Assembly: GCA_965220775.1 (NCBI GenBank)
Contig: OZ244845.1
Coordinates: forward strand, 3,286,001-3,350,000
Length of the DNA stretch: 64,000 nucleotides
Source of the DNA: G963664835 sp965220775
Lineage (GTDB): Bacteria; Chloroflexota; UBA6077; FW602-bin22; JBCLEL01
Reading direction: 5' to 3'
Shown here: positions 1 to 9,105 of the stretch, one piece after another
How the letters are laid out: each line of letters opens with the position of its first letter
How positions within the stretch are numbered: position 1 is the first letter of the stretch
The notes under the pieces: generated by a model
What the model was told of the DNA's origin: nothing
The model's input: the letters and a program-made list of their open reading frames with translations, nothing else
Database searches by the model: none
Program-made: the position numbers and the translations under genes

Positions 1-1
1 A

Positions 2-2791
2 GTGGCGATTGCCCCACTAGGGCTTGTCGTTTCCATTGTAATGCTTGTAATCAAGCGGGTATTCAACAATATCCGCATGATGTTGGCGACATTTATCGGG
101 TTGGCCATCGCGGTCAGCTTCCTGTCTTCGCTGCCACTCTTCACCGGTGGGACGATTGAGAAGCTGCTCAGAGACAGCATCCGCAGCCACGAAGGACGCC
201 CCATAGGCACGGTGTGGATTCAGCACCTCGAGGGTATCAGAGGCAAGGCGAGCATCCAAGAATACCACCTTGCCGACTCATATTTCCGCAACAACATCTC
301 TTGGATTCTGAGCGGCGACGTACCTATCCTAGGTTTTCTTCGGTATGTCGCGACCGACACCTACCTATTTTGGCCGGCTGACGAGCTCCAATTCACTCGG
401 ACTGTGGATCGCCGTTACGGTTACCTTGCCTTCCAATCGGATCTTTTGGACCATATCGACTTCCTCGACGGGGGACCTTTACCGACCAGTCCGGTGGACT
501 CCAACGGCGACGTGCCGGCAATTGTTCACACGAGTGTCGCCAACGAACTGTCGATTCGGGTTGGTGATCGGTATAGCTTCAGCAACTTGAAGAGATACGA
601 CCCGAAAGGTGTTCACGTCAAAATAGTCGGCATTTGGGAGGCGAAAAACCTCTCTGACGCTTACTGGCTATATGACCCTTACATCACTATTAACAGTGTG
701 TTCATCAGCGAAGCATCCATGTTCGAAGTTGTATTCGAACGACTCCCAGGCTCCCATCACGAGTTCACTTGGTTCGTCTTGGTGGATGACGACTACATAA
801 CAAGTGCCAACGTAGCTCGAGTTCGCAGTGGGCTTCTTTTCTTGGAACGCCGCATGCAGGAATTTGTGGGTGGCGCCAAGCTTCACCGCAGCCTACACAA
901 CTTGCTAAACGACTTCGAGCTAAAGGCCCAAGTAGTCAACTTGCTGTTGCTGATCCTGGGCCTACCGACCATGGCCGTGGTGCTTTATTACGTAACTACA
1001 TCCTTTGGGATGGTGCTTGAACGCCAACGCAGTGAAATCGCCCTCCTCAAGAGTCGGGGCGCAAGTACTTTCCACGTGCTAGGAATCTACTCCTTGGAAG
1101 GAGTAGTGATGGGAGCGCTCGCCTTTGGCGGTGGCCTGCTGCTCAGCCGAGCCCTTGCGCAGCTAATTGGGCAAACTTACGGCTTCTTGCTTTTCGCTCA
1201 AAGGCCGGCCCTGACCTTGTACATGACCCCTCAGGTCAACCAATACGCTGCTATTGCGGTGGCAGTTGCCCTGCTGGCCTCACTTGGGCCGGCGGTGATC
1301 GCAGCCCGATACAGCATCATCGGTTACAAGCAAGAAGTGGCACGATCGCAGAGCCAGTCGATTTGGCACAGGTTCTTCATCGACTTCATATTGCTCGGGG
1401 TGGCAGCGTACGGCTACCGCATGCTTAACGAACGAGAAACCATTACCTTTATAGAACAAACTAGCGAACTGCTGATCGATCCATTGCTGATGCTCGTGCC
1501 GGCGATTTCGATAATTGCGGTAGCATCAATTTTTCTTAGGATCTTTCCATTATTGGTCGATGGCCTGGCTCGATTGGCGGCATTGGTCGCCGGTCCTTCA
1601 ACAGTGACTGCTCTGCGTCAAATATCTAGAGCTCCAGGGCAGTATAGTTCGCTAATACTATTGCTAGTCATAACGATCGCGCTGGGTTCATACAGCGCCT
1701 CAGCTGCCCACACGATCGACCGGAACTTCCGCGAGCAAGTCTACTACCGAATCCCGGCCGATCTCGTGCTGAGAGAGGTCTGGCGCTATGTAGAAGAGAC
1801 TCAGACTTACATAGAGCCCCCGTTTTCCGATCACTACGTTCCCGGCGTAGTAGCAGTGACACCAATACGCAAGCATGAAGTCTATCCCGATACGAGGGGC
1901 GGAGGGTCTCCTGCGTCCAATCTTATCGCTATCGACCGGGTAGAGTTTCCCAAAGTTGCTTGGTGGCGCTCCGATTTTGCCGATGTGCCGTTGGGTGGGC
2001 TAATGAACGCTCTGGCAATAGATCAGGCGGCACTGATAGTCCAACCTGAATTCCTCGATCGTTACGGTGTTCAGATAGGCGACCGTGTAACTCTGCATCT
2101 TGACAGATACCCGCTCGAGTTCTTCATAGCAGAGACAACACGCTACTTCCCTGGAACCGATCCGACTAAAGGCTTTATATTCGTCGCTAACTATGACTAC
2201 ATATACGACCTGATCGGCTCACAACCGTACGAGGCTTGGATAAAGGTCGAGCCGGGAGCGCTAAGCAAAGATATAGTGGACGAAATAAACGGTAAAGAAA
2301 TCTATATACAGCGGATTGGAGACAGTAGGATTGAGGTCAACACTGGGCGTGTAGATCCCCAGCGCACCGGCCTTTTTGGTGTTCTGTCGCTTGGATTCAT
2401 TGTCGGTGCCGTACTTACGGTATTGGGGTTCTTCCTCTATTCGTTTCTGTCCTTCGAGCGTCGGTTGCTTCAAATGGGAATCCTGCGCGCGATGGGACTA
2501 TCGGTACGTCAGCTTTTCACGCTCTTAGTATTCGAACAGGTATTCCTCATATTTGTTGGCGTCGCGGCCGGGACAATCTTGGGTGTACTTGCTGGAGACC
2601 TTTATATTCCGTTCTTCCAAATAGGCCAAGAAAAGCAGGTTCCGCCATTCGTAGTTACGACGGCCTGGGAAGATATTGGACGGCTATACTTGGTTCTCGG
2701 AGTAATGTTGCTCCTAGGCCTCGCGAGCACGGTATGGTTGATCAGCCGGATGCAGTTGTCTCGCTCGGTCAAGCTGGGTGAAGAACAGTAG
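2..2791 (+). CDS. FtsX-like ABC transporter permease, first of two tandem paralogues (5' end may be cut by window)
   Basis: A large integral-membrane permease of the MacB/LolE/FtsX superfamily, 929 residues as read from a GTG at base 2. It has an N-terminal membrane segment (about 15-45), a long extracytoplasmic domain (about 50-300), a membrane bundle (about 310-450 with the junction LLKSRGAS), a second bundle and extracytoplasmic domain (about 465-790), and three C-terminal membrane segments ending near LGEEQ. Such proteins work with a cytoplasmic ATPase, exporting or extracting lipids or lipoproteins, or coupling to peptidoglycan hydrolases. No ATPase lies downstream, so it is probably left of the window. 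The paralogue that follows starts two residues earlier in alignment, so the true start may be just outside. Family is clear; substrate is unknown. Confidence 0.85.
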   Translation: MAIAPLGLVVSIVMLVIKRVFNNIRMMLATFIGLAIAVSFLSSLPLFTGGTIEKLLRDSIRSHEGRPIGTVWIQHLEGIRGKASIQEYHLADSYFRNNISWILSGDVPILGFLRYVATDTYLFWPADELQFTRTVDRRYGYLAFQSDLLDHIDFLDGGPLPTSPVDSNGDVPAIVHTSVANELSIRVGDRYSFSNLKRYDPKGVHVKIVGIWEAKNLSDAYWLYDPYITINSVFISEASMFEVVFERLPGSHHEFTWFVLVDDDYITSANVARVRSGLLFLERRMQEFVGGAKLHRSLHNLLNDFELKAQVVNLLLLILGLPTMAVVLYYVTTSFGMVLERQRSEIALLKSRGASTFHVLGIYSLEGVVMGALAFGGGLLLSRALAQLIGQTYGFLLFAQRPALTLYMTPQVNQYAAIAVAVALLASLGPAVIAARYSIIGYKQEVARSQSQSIWHRFFIDFILLGVAAYGYRMLNERETITFIEQTSELLIDPLLMLVPAISIIAVASIFLRIFPLLVDGLARLAALVAGPSTVTALRQISRAPGQYSSLILLLVITIALGSYSASAAHTIDRNFREQVYYRIPADLVLREVWRYVEETQTYIEPPFSDHYVPGVVAVTPIRKHEVYPDTRGGGSPASNLIAIDRVEFPKVAWWRSDFADVPLGGLMNALAIDQAALIVQPEFLDRYGVQIGDRVTLHLDRYPLEFFIAETTRYFPGTDPTKGFIFVANYDYIYDLIGSQPYEAWIKVEPGALSKDIVDEINGKEIYIQRIGDSRIEVNTGRVDPQRTGLFGVLSLGFIVGAVLTVLGFFLYSFLSFERRLLQMGILRAMGLSVRQLFTLLVFEQVFLIFVGVAAGTILGVLAGDLYIPFFQIGQEKQVPPFVVTTAWEDIGRLYLVLGVMLLLGLASTVWLISRMQLSRSVKLGEEQ

Positions 2792-2945
2792 CAACGACAA
2801 CTAGATCGCAAGCCACCGCACCAAAACCGGGACTTACCTCGCAGGTGCGATTTCGAATCGCCATTTCCATCGACGTTCCCCTCTCCTGTATCACAACCCT
2901 CGCAACTTGCACCCGACGCTGCCACACACTCCGGGGGACCAGAAG

Positions 2946-5729
2946 ATGATCGTCGGATATGCGCCATTCGGTATCTCTGTAGCAGTCCTCGTGGTCAAAC
3001 GGATGTCCAACAACCTGCGCCTGCTAGCGGTGTCGTTTCTAGGACTCGTGCTCGCAGTTGGCTTTTTAACCGCTTTACCGCTGTTTACCGGCGGAACGAT
3101 CGAAAAGCTCTTACGCGATGGACTGCGCAATCATCAGGGTCGAGCCATTGGCACCGTATGGATCCAACACTTTAGAGAGCCCAGCCCCAACCCAAGTATG
3201 GACGTGTATCGTCTAGCCGACAGGTACTTTCTGGAAAACGTAGAGCATGCGATTGGCCTGCCACCCGAAGCGGTTATCCGCTACGTGGCTACCAACATCT
3301 ACGGCTATTGGCCAGTGAATGTAAGCAAAGACGTGGAGCGGGCACAGAGCCGATATCGACGACTCGAATTCCAGTCCGACCTGAACTCCCATATAACTCT
3401 ATTAGATGGCCAACCTCTACCCGTAACTCCAGTCGATCCGGAAGGCTATGTGCATGCCGTTGTCCACACCAGAGTAGCCGAGGAACTATCTTTCCGGGTT
3501 GGGGACCGATTCAGCTTCAGCCCATTCGACGAATATGATCCAACCGGAGTCCAAATCCGCGTCGTCGGCATCTGGGAGGAGAAAGATCCGTCTGATCCTT
3601 ACTGGATTCAAGATCCTAATGGAATCAGAAACAGCATGTTCATCAACGAACGCGCGATGTTGGAGGTAGTCCCGGAGCGCCTGCCACAGGCTCACCGCGA
3701 GTTCAGTTGGTACGCCCTGATAGACCCGGATCGCATCACTAGCGCCAATGTCGGCCGTGTTTTGAGTGGAATGCGCTTCCTGGAATCACGAATGAACAAC
3801 ATACTACCGAAGGCGAAACTCTTCCGTGAGCTGCCGGCACTCCTGAAGACCTTCGACCTCCGAGCCCAGCTGCTAAATCTCTTGCTTCTCGCGTTGAGCC
3901 TGCCCACGTTGGCGGTCACACTCTATTACATTGCAACGGCGATCCGAATGATTGTCGACCACCAGCGTAGCGAAGTCGCCCTCTTCAAGAGCCGAGGAGC
4001 GAGTACGTCGCAGGTCTTAGGGATCTATTGGCTGGAAGGAATCGTAATGGGCGTCCTGGCGTTTGTGATTGGTCCACTCGCCGGCTTGGGATTGGCTCAG
4101 GTCATCGGGCAAACATACGGATTCTTGCTGTTTGCTCAACGTCCGGCCCTAGCGCTGCAAATCACGCCGCAGGTGCTGGAGTACGCGGCCGCCGGCATCG
4201 TGGTCGCGATACTCGCATCTCTGGTGCCGGCGGCTATGACCGCGAATCACAGCATCGTCAGTTACAAACAGGTAGCATCTCGTTCCTTCGACCGGCCGAT
4301 ATGGCAACGCTTCTTCGTAGATTTCGTCCTGCTAGGCATCGCCGGATATGGATACTACTTGCTGACCCAGCGACAGACAATCACGTTCTTCGCCAAGTCC
4401 GGCGAGCTATTGGTCGAGCCACTCCTGACGCTGGCCCCATCCGTATCTATCGTCGCTGCCGCGCTCATATTCCTCAGAGCATTTCACCTCATTGCCGACG
4501 GACTCGCCCGTTTAGCGACACTCTTTGCCGGGACTTCACTCCTCATGGCGCTGCGCCAGATTTCTCGAGCACCGGGACATTACAGGCCGTTTCTCCTGCT
4601 TCTGATCGTCACGATCGCTCTGGGCACCTACAGCGCGTCCGCCGCCCAAACCGTCGGACGCAACTTCCGCGACCAAGCAAACTACCGCGTTCCAGCACAC
4701 CTCATAGTGCATGAGTTGTGGCGCTATGTCGAGGCAACCAATACCTGGTTCGAGCCGCCGTTCTCCGTTCACTACGTTGATGGCGTCATTGACGCGATGC
4801 CCGTGCGGAAGCACGAGATTCATACCGAGGTCATAAATGGCCGGGTACATGAAGGTACTTTGCTAGCGATCGATCGTATCGTGTTCCCAACAATAGCTTG
4901 GTGGCGCTCAGACTTCGCACAGGTGCCTTTGGGAGGGTTGATGAACGCTCTGGCCACCGACCAAGCAGCCATCTTAGTTCATCCATCCTTCGTCAGACGT
5001 TTCGGCCACCAAATAGGGGACCGTATCACATTGCGCTACGAAAACTCCCCGATCGAATTTTTCATAGTCGAAACCTTCGAATACTTTCCGCCACTGGTGC
5101 CAGATGACGAGGGCCTCATTTTCGTTGCAAATTACGACTACATATACGACACCATCGGTGTCGACCTATACGAGGTTTGGATGAAGAATGAACCAAGTGT
5201 GACGCCTGACCAAATCATAGAAAGGCTCCGCGAAAACGACGTTAACGTGACAGGCGTCGAAGATGGCCTTCTGGCCGTTAGCGCCGGACGTACTGACCCT
5301 CAGCGGACCGGGCTACTTGGAGTTCTCTCACTAGGCTTTATCATCGCAGCGGCGCTTACAGTCGTGGGGTTCTTTCTATACTCGTTCCTATCATTCGAGA
5401 GTCGCCTCCTCCAAATGGGTGTTCTTAGATCCCTCGGCTTGTCTGCTCCGGGGTTACTGACCGTCATATTCTTTGAACAGATCTTCCTCATAGTCGTCGG
5501 TGTAGCAACGGGGACACTACTCGGCGCGGTCGCCGGACATATTTACCTTCCGTTCTTCCACATAGGACACGAACAACAGGTGCCTCCCTTTGTTATTGCT
5601 ACGCCGTGGGATGCTATGGAACGGCTCTACGTAGCGCTCGCTTTGGTGATGCTTATCGGAGCCGGCAGCACGGCTTGGCTCGTCAGACGAATGCAACTGT
5701 CCCGCGCCATCAGATTGGGTGAACAATAG
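2946..5729 (+). CDS. FtsX-like ABC transporter permease, second tandem paralogue
   Basis: About 927 residues, aligning end to end with the preceding gene at well over half identical positions by eye. Shared stretches include PLFTGGTIEKLLRD, RGAST and IGQTYGFLLFAQRPAL. I chose the ATG at 2946, preceded by a GGGGGA ribosome site, over an in-frame TTG 39 bases upstream, because the alignment to the paralogue begins there. Domain order is the same: membrane segment, extracytoplasmic domain, FtsX bundle, second half with the same plan, and a final three-helix bundle. Two non-identical permeases suggest a heterodimeric transporter. The 154-base gap after the first gene shows no obvious terminator, so co-transcription is likely. 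Confidence 0.87.
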   Translation: MIVGYAPFGISVAVLVVKRMSNNLRLLAVSFLGLVLAVGFLTALPLFTGGTIEKLLRDGLRNHQGRAIGTVWIQHFREPSPNPSMDVYRLADRYFLENVEHAIGLPPEAVIRYVATNIYGYWPVNVSKDVERAQSRYRRLEFQSDLNSHITLLDGQPLPVTPVDPEGYVHAVVHTRVAEELSFRVGDRFSFSPFDEYDPTGVQIRVVGIWEEKDPSDPYWIQDPNGIRNSMFINERAMLEVVPERLPQAHREFSWYALIDPDRITSANVGRVLSGMRFLESRMNNILPKAKLFRELPALLKTFDLRAQLLNLLLLALSLPTLAVTLYYIATAIRMIVDHQRSEVALFKSRGASTSQVLGIYWLEGIVMGVLAFVIGPLAGLGLAQVIGQTYGFLLFAQRPALALQITPQVLEYAAAGIVVAILASLVPAAMTANHSIVSYKQVASRSFDRPIWQRFFVDFVLLGIAGYGYYLLTQRQTITFFAKSGELLVEPLLTLAPSVSIVAAALIFLRAFHLIADGLARLATLFAGTSLLMALRQISRAPGHYRPFLLLLIVTIALGTYSASAAQTVGRNFRDQANYRVPAHLIVHELWRYVEATNTWFEPPFSVHYVDGVIDAMPVRKHEIHTEVINGRVHEGTLLAIDRIVFPTIAWWRSDFAQVPLGGLMNALATDQAAILVHPSFVRRFGHQIGDRITLRYENSPIEFFIVETFEYFPPLVPDDEGLIFVANYDYIYDTIGVDLYEVWMKNEPSVTPDQIIERLRENDVNVTGVEDGLLAVSAGRTDPQRTGLLGVLSLGFIIAAALTVVGFFLYSFLSFESRLLQMGVLRSLGLSAPGLLTVIFFEQIFLIVVGVATGTLLGAVAGHIYLPFFHIGHEQQVPPFVIATPWDAMERLYVALALVMLIGAGSTAWLVRRMQLSRAIRLGEQ

Positions 5730-6190
5730 CAATAGAACCGGTTAAGTTCACGGTGTGAGAACCCGGGTTCGTCAGGGTTTGACGGCTATGGTTCAGGGCT
5801 CTTCGCTTAGATTCTGTCGGCACCCACCAAGACCATGGGAAGATCAGAGCATCCGAGGCAGGTCGGAGCCGAAATCTTCGGCAACCTACTACCCTGGACT
5901 CTCGTAGGAACTAAGTCGTAGTGGTGATGTAGCGGTAAGATGTGCGACAGCGCTGTCAAATTATGTGACGTCCACCAAGAAACACGTCCCCACTCCCCAT
6001 TGCCCGACGTAGCAAAGTGAGACGCCATTGTCGACCGATTTAGCACTCCGGCGGCTATCCATCGTCACTCATTCGAGCAGCAATTCCTCGAGTTAGCAAC
6101 TACGAACAAGCGCGATGTCCATTTTTCAACATTGTCGACATCTTAGGACAACTTCCTTTACTATAACGCGTTCTTGACGTAACGGTACGC
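5730..6190. other. Non-coding gap with two short palindromes
   Basis: I see no credible gene here. Two short palindromes lie just after the permease stop: AACCGGTT near 5736 and the perfect 12-base GAACCCGGGTTC at 5759-5770. Neither is followed by a T run, so they are not convincing terminators. The 3' part is AT-richer and leads into the promoter at 6191-6218. Confidence 0.5.
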
Positions 6191-6218
6191 TTGCTTTTCG
6201 CTATCTTAGCGCTATAAT
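6191..6218 (+). promoter_or_regulatory. Promoter giving a probable leaderless transcript
   Basis: TTGCTT at 6191-6196 and a consensus TATAAT at 6213-6218 are 16 bases apart. Only six bases separate the -10 box from the ATG at 6225, which puts the expected transcription start on or next to the start codon. No Shine-Dalgarno sequence is possible inside such a message. Confidence 0.65.
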
Positions 6219-6224
6219 AGTCTT

Positions 6225-6782
6225 ATGAACGTCGGACATAATGGTTCTAACGGCATCGGGCGATTACTTAGCCCAGCTGAAGCCGCCTCAGGTCTCCAGC
6301 TACCGCCCAGCACATTGCGCCTGTACTCTGTAAAATTCGCGACGCTCCTCTCCGACCATGCCAGGCCCAAACATCGGACTCCAGGTCGTCCAGGACGCCG
6401 GCGCTACACCGCTGATGACCTTGCTATCTTGGCCCGCGCCCGTGATTTGGTGAGAAGCGGCAGAGGCTTCAACGAAGCAATCGTCGAAATGGGCGGAACA
6501 CCGCCTGAGGAAGAATCAGCCGTCGACAAGCAGCCCGATGTGACGCACCCTGGGGCTGATTCACCCGACACCGGAGTGGATCAAAGGCTTGCACCTAAGC
6601 CGAACGAGCAAACTATTGTCGTGCCCACACAGGCAATAGCTGCCGCAACCGAGGGTTGGCGTGAATTGGCGACAGAGAAAGGCAAGGAAATCGACCGTCT
6701 GTTGCTACAGATCGATCGTCTAGAGTTGGAGCTCAGGGAAATGCGTCGGCCTTGGTGGCAACGGATCTTCTCCGGAAGCTGA
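6225..6782 (+). CDS. MerR-like HTH protein with C-terminal coiled coil
   Basis: 185 residues. Residues about 13-75 read as a MerR-type winged helix: LLSPAEAASG, then STLRLYS, then RRYTADDLAILARAR, the usual recognition-helix and wing pattern. Residues about 80-135 are a Pro/Asp/Gly-rich linker with no predicted fold. Residues about 138-172 form a Leu/Glu/Arg heptad coiled coil, and the end is a Trp/Arg cluster (RRPWWQRIF). No metal-binding cysteines or known effector domain are seen. Short-linker-coiled-coil MerR proteins are often DNA-organising or sporulation/segregation-type factors, but no specific function is claimed. The gene is monocistronic and convergent with rdgB, and is probably translated from a leaderless mRNA. 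Confidence 0.7.
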   Translation: MNVGHNGSNGIGRLLSPAEAASGLQLPPSTLRLYSVKFATLLSDHARPKHRTPGRPGRRRYTADDLAILARARDLVRSGRGFNEAIVEMGGTPPEEESAVDKQPDVTHPGADSPDTGVDQRLAPKPNEQTIVVPTQAIAAATEGWRELATEKGKEIDRLLLQIDRLELELREMRRPWWQRIFSGS

Positions 6783-6945
6783 GAGTATTCAATCAATCGA
6801 CCCAACCCCTAGCGAATACTGGCTCTGAAACCACCAACTGATGACGGAGACCTTATTGATTCACGGTTTAGTGCGTCTGGTGAGCGAGCTAAGGAACTAG
6901 GACGAGATATTAGATATTAATTAAGCTTAATGTTAGCTTTTCAAG

Positions 6946-7542
6946 TTAACACTCGATCCGCGAGGTCAGATCGGCAGCCGCCAGGGCCCGATGGCTTATG
7001 CAATTCTTGAGTTCGGCAGGCATCTGGCTGATGGTGACATCGTATCCTTCAGGAACTACCACCGGATCGTACCCAAATCCGTGCCCGCCGGCTGGCTTTT
7101 CGGCGATTCGGCAAGCCATCACTCCCCTGCCCATCGCAACAACCCGATCGCCTTCGGCAAGAGCAATGACGCAGATGAACCGAGCCTTGCGGTCCTCTTG
7201 AGTGCCGGCGCGCAGCGAATCGATTAATTGTTTTAGTCGATCGGGCCAAGGGCCCTCATAGAAGCGCGCAGAAAGAAGACCTGGACGCCATCCGAGTCCC
7301 GCAATCTCTATGCCGCTGTCATCACCTATAGAGGGCAGACCACTCGCCTCGGCGGCTAGAAGTGCTTTCTTGCGAGCGTTCTCTTCATAGCTGGCTCCGT
7401 CTTCCTTCACGCGCAACTCTACGCCAATTTGGTCCAAGTCAAGAACGTCGGCTGCCAAATGGCCGAGCAACGAGCGCAACTCATCGGCTTTCCCTCGGTT
7501 AGTAGTAGCTAGCAATAACCTCCGGTACCTGAAAAACGCCAT
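6946..7542 (-). CDS. rdgB: Non-canonical purine NTP pyrophosphatase (Ham1/RdgB)
   Basis: 198 residues, the normal RdgB length. The enzyme hydrolyses dITP, XTP and similar damaged purine nucleotides to monophosphates and keeps them out of nucleic acid. The N-terminal TTNRGKADEL is the substrate-binding loop. DDSGIEI carries the catalytic acid pair, GHGFGYDP is the base-binding signature and SHRALA the C-terminal signature. I chose the ATG at 7542, which gives the family-typical MAFFRYRRLLLATTN start; longer readings add an unconserved N-terminus. The ribosome site is weak (AGGAGA about 13 bases upstream). Convergent with the MerR-like gene. Confidence 0.93.
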   Translation of the reverse strand: MAFFRYRRLLLATTNRGKADELRSLLGHLAADVLDLDQIGVELRVKEDGASYEENARKKALLAAEASGLPSIGDDSGIEIAGLGWRPGLLSARFYEGPWPDRLKQLIDSLRAGTQEDRKARFICVIALAEGDRVVAMGRGVMACRIAEKPAGGHGFGYDPVVVPEGYDVTISQMPAELKNCISHRALAAADLTSRIEC

Positions 7543-7683
7543 AATTTGCCCATGTCTCCTGAACTGATGTCCGTGATAGGCGAAAACAACGGAGCATTGG
7601 TACGTCTTCTGATCGACTCGGGTGTCAACAGCCATCCAAGGTGGCCTCAACACGCGGCGTCCCGATCCGATTTGCGCTGCACG

Positions 7684-7712
7684 TTGCAATCATCTAAATT
7701 TGCTATTATAAT
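7684..7712 (+). promoter_or_regulatory. Promoter for the winged-helix/NTase gene
   Basis: TTGCAA at 7684-7689 and TATAAT at 7707-7712 with an ideal 17-base spacer. The expected start of transcription is near 7719, giving a leader of about 75 bases that contains the repeated CATCTAA sites described separately. Confidence 0.65.
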
Positions 7713-7769
7713 GCATCTAAGTCGTATATCTCCTTGAATAAGCCATGAATGCATCTAATAACATTAGAT
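7691..7769 (+). promoter_or_regulatory. CATCTAA operator-like repeats
   Basis: CATCTAA occurs at 7691-7697 (inside the promoter spacer), 7714-7720 (near the start site) and 7752-7758. The last copy is half of a perfect inverted repeat, ATCTAAT (7753-7759), three bases, then ATTAGAT (7763-7769). The layout suits cooperative autorepression by the winged-helix product of the next gene. That is inference. Confidence 0.5.
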
Positions 7770-7794
7770 CGCTAAAAAGGGTAGTTGGTTTAGG

Positions 7795-8409
7795 ATGATT
7801 GGCGAAATATTTGCTTCAGAGACTCTTTATTCCATCCTCGGTATCATCTACAAAACACCGGGCAAGCGCTACTACGTCAATAACTTGATTAAGCTAAGCG
7901 GCAGATTCCCACGCTCGGTCCAACTTGCCTTGGCCAAGCTTGAGAGAGCCGGCGTCGTTTCCAGCGAGCGCAGGGCGAACCTGAAGTACTTTTGGGCAAA
8001 CCAGGAGCACCCGGCATTCAATGAGCTTCATTCGCTGCTGAAGAAGACTGCAGCCCCGGATATGTTGGTTCGCGATCACCTGGTGCCTTTTTCGGATCGA
8101 GTGAGGTTCGCATTTGCATATGGAGATGCCGCGACAAAGGCCTTGGACGAGCTGGAGGAACTAGACCTCGTATTGGTAGGGGATCTGGAAACCGCCGCAA
8201 TGCGCACCCATTTAGACGAAGCCGAAGGAAAACTGGGAAAGCGGATTAACTTCACCGTGATCGCACCGCAGGAGTGGGAACGTCAGCGTTCGCGCCCCGG
8301 ATCGCTGGTGAGTTGGTTGAAGCAACAGCCGAAGCGGATGGTTTTAGGCTCGGAGGCGAGTCAGAATCAGCCCGTTGCAACGAATGGTTTGAAGGCTTCT
8401 AAGTCTTAG
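7795..8409 (+). CDS. Winged-helix regulator fused to a degenerate nucleotidyltransferase-fold domain
   Basis: 204 residues. Residues about 1-85 are a MarR/ArsR-like winged helix (NNLIKLSG, then SVQLALAKLERAGVVSSERR as recognition helix and wing). Residues about 95-175 resemble the minimal nucleotidyltransferase fold: FAYGDAATKALDELEE, then LDLVLVGD. The usual GS loop reads GD and the acidic pair is imperfect, so catalysis is doubtful. This wHTH-NTase architecture is common in prokaryotes and is usually annotated as a transcriptional regulator or antitoxin-like protein. The tail is basic and Gln/Asn-rich. A consensus promoter and repeated operator-like motif lie upstream. Monocistronic. Confidence 0.7.
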   Translation: MIGEIFASETLYSILGIIYKTPGKRYYVNNLIKLSGRFPRSVQLALAKLERAGVVSSERRANLKYFWANQEHPAFNELHSLLKKTAAPDMLVRDHLVPFSDRVRFAFAYGDAATKALDELEELDLVLVGDLETAAMRTHLDEAEGKLGKRINFTVIAPQEWERQRSRPGSLVSWLKQQPKRMVLGSEASQNQPVATNGLKASKS

Positions 8410-8484
8410 GGTTTGGGCCGGCACCTCGCGACGCATCACCTGTAAATACTTGGACCTCTACCCTATTCCCAGAGAACCCTGCGC

Positions 8485-9105
8485 CTAGGTTCTTGCTCGC
8501 TTGGCACGGGCAGCGGCAGCCGCCGCACGTGCTTCAGCCTTCTTACGGTCAGCTTCCTCTTTCTTTCGACGGGCCGCCTCCTCACCCTCGAAATCAGTAG
8601 GATGAGTCTTGGCGTAGTAGTCTATTGGCCGCATGAGGCGCTTCTTGTCATAAATCAGAGTGTCGAATCGCTCATAGCTCGCCAACTCATAGTCGTGGTC
8701 CATCTTGATTGCATCGAACGGGCAGTACTCCGCGCATAACCCGCACTGCATGCAAATCGACATGTCTATGTAGAATTCACGAGGCTCCGGGATAGGCTTG
8801 CCCGCTTTATCGTTGTCGCGCACGATCCAGATGCATTGAGGCGGACACACCTTGGCACAGATTCCGCAGGATGTGCACCGCTCCGCACCCGACGCCGGAT
8901 CGTACAACAAAAAGGGAAAGTAGCGGAATCGCTCAGGCACCTGGAGCCGCTCCTCGGGATACTGGACCGTGAACACGCCGGTCTCATTCACGGACTGAAC
9001 GACAGTGCGTCCGCTTTTTGGCAGAGCGATTGCCCCTCCTATCGACTCGAAAAAGTGACGCAGGGTGACCAACATTCCACGAGCAATACCGGCTCCGCTT
9101 ATCAT
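8485..9105 (-). CDS. nuoI: NADH-quinone oxidoreductase subunit I (NuoI)
   Basis: 206 residues. This peripheral-arm subunit carries clusters N6a and N6b and relays electrons toward N2 in NuoB. Two complete 4Fe-4S motifs are visible: Cys77/80/83/87 in CTSCGICAKVCP and Cys118/121/124/128 in CMQCGLCAEYCP. The C-terminus (about 170-206) is an unusual Ala/Lys/Glu/Arg-rich tail, probably disordered. The ATG at 9105 overlaps the TGA of nuoBCD by four bases (ATGA), so the two are translationally coupled. No other complex I subunits are in the window, so the rest must be encoded elsewhere. Confidence 0.95.
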   Translation of the reverse strand: MISGAGIARGMLVTLRHFFESIGGAIALPKSGRTVVQSVNETGVFTVQYPEERLQVPERFRYFPFLLYDPASGAERCTSCGICAKVCPPQCIWIVRDNDKAGKPIPEPREFYIDMSICMQCGLCAEYCPFDAIKMDHDYELASYERFDTLIYDKKRLMRPIDYYAKTHPTDFEGEEAARRKKEEADRKKAEARAAAAAARAKRART

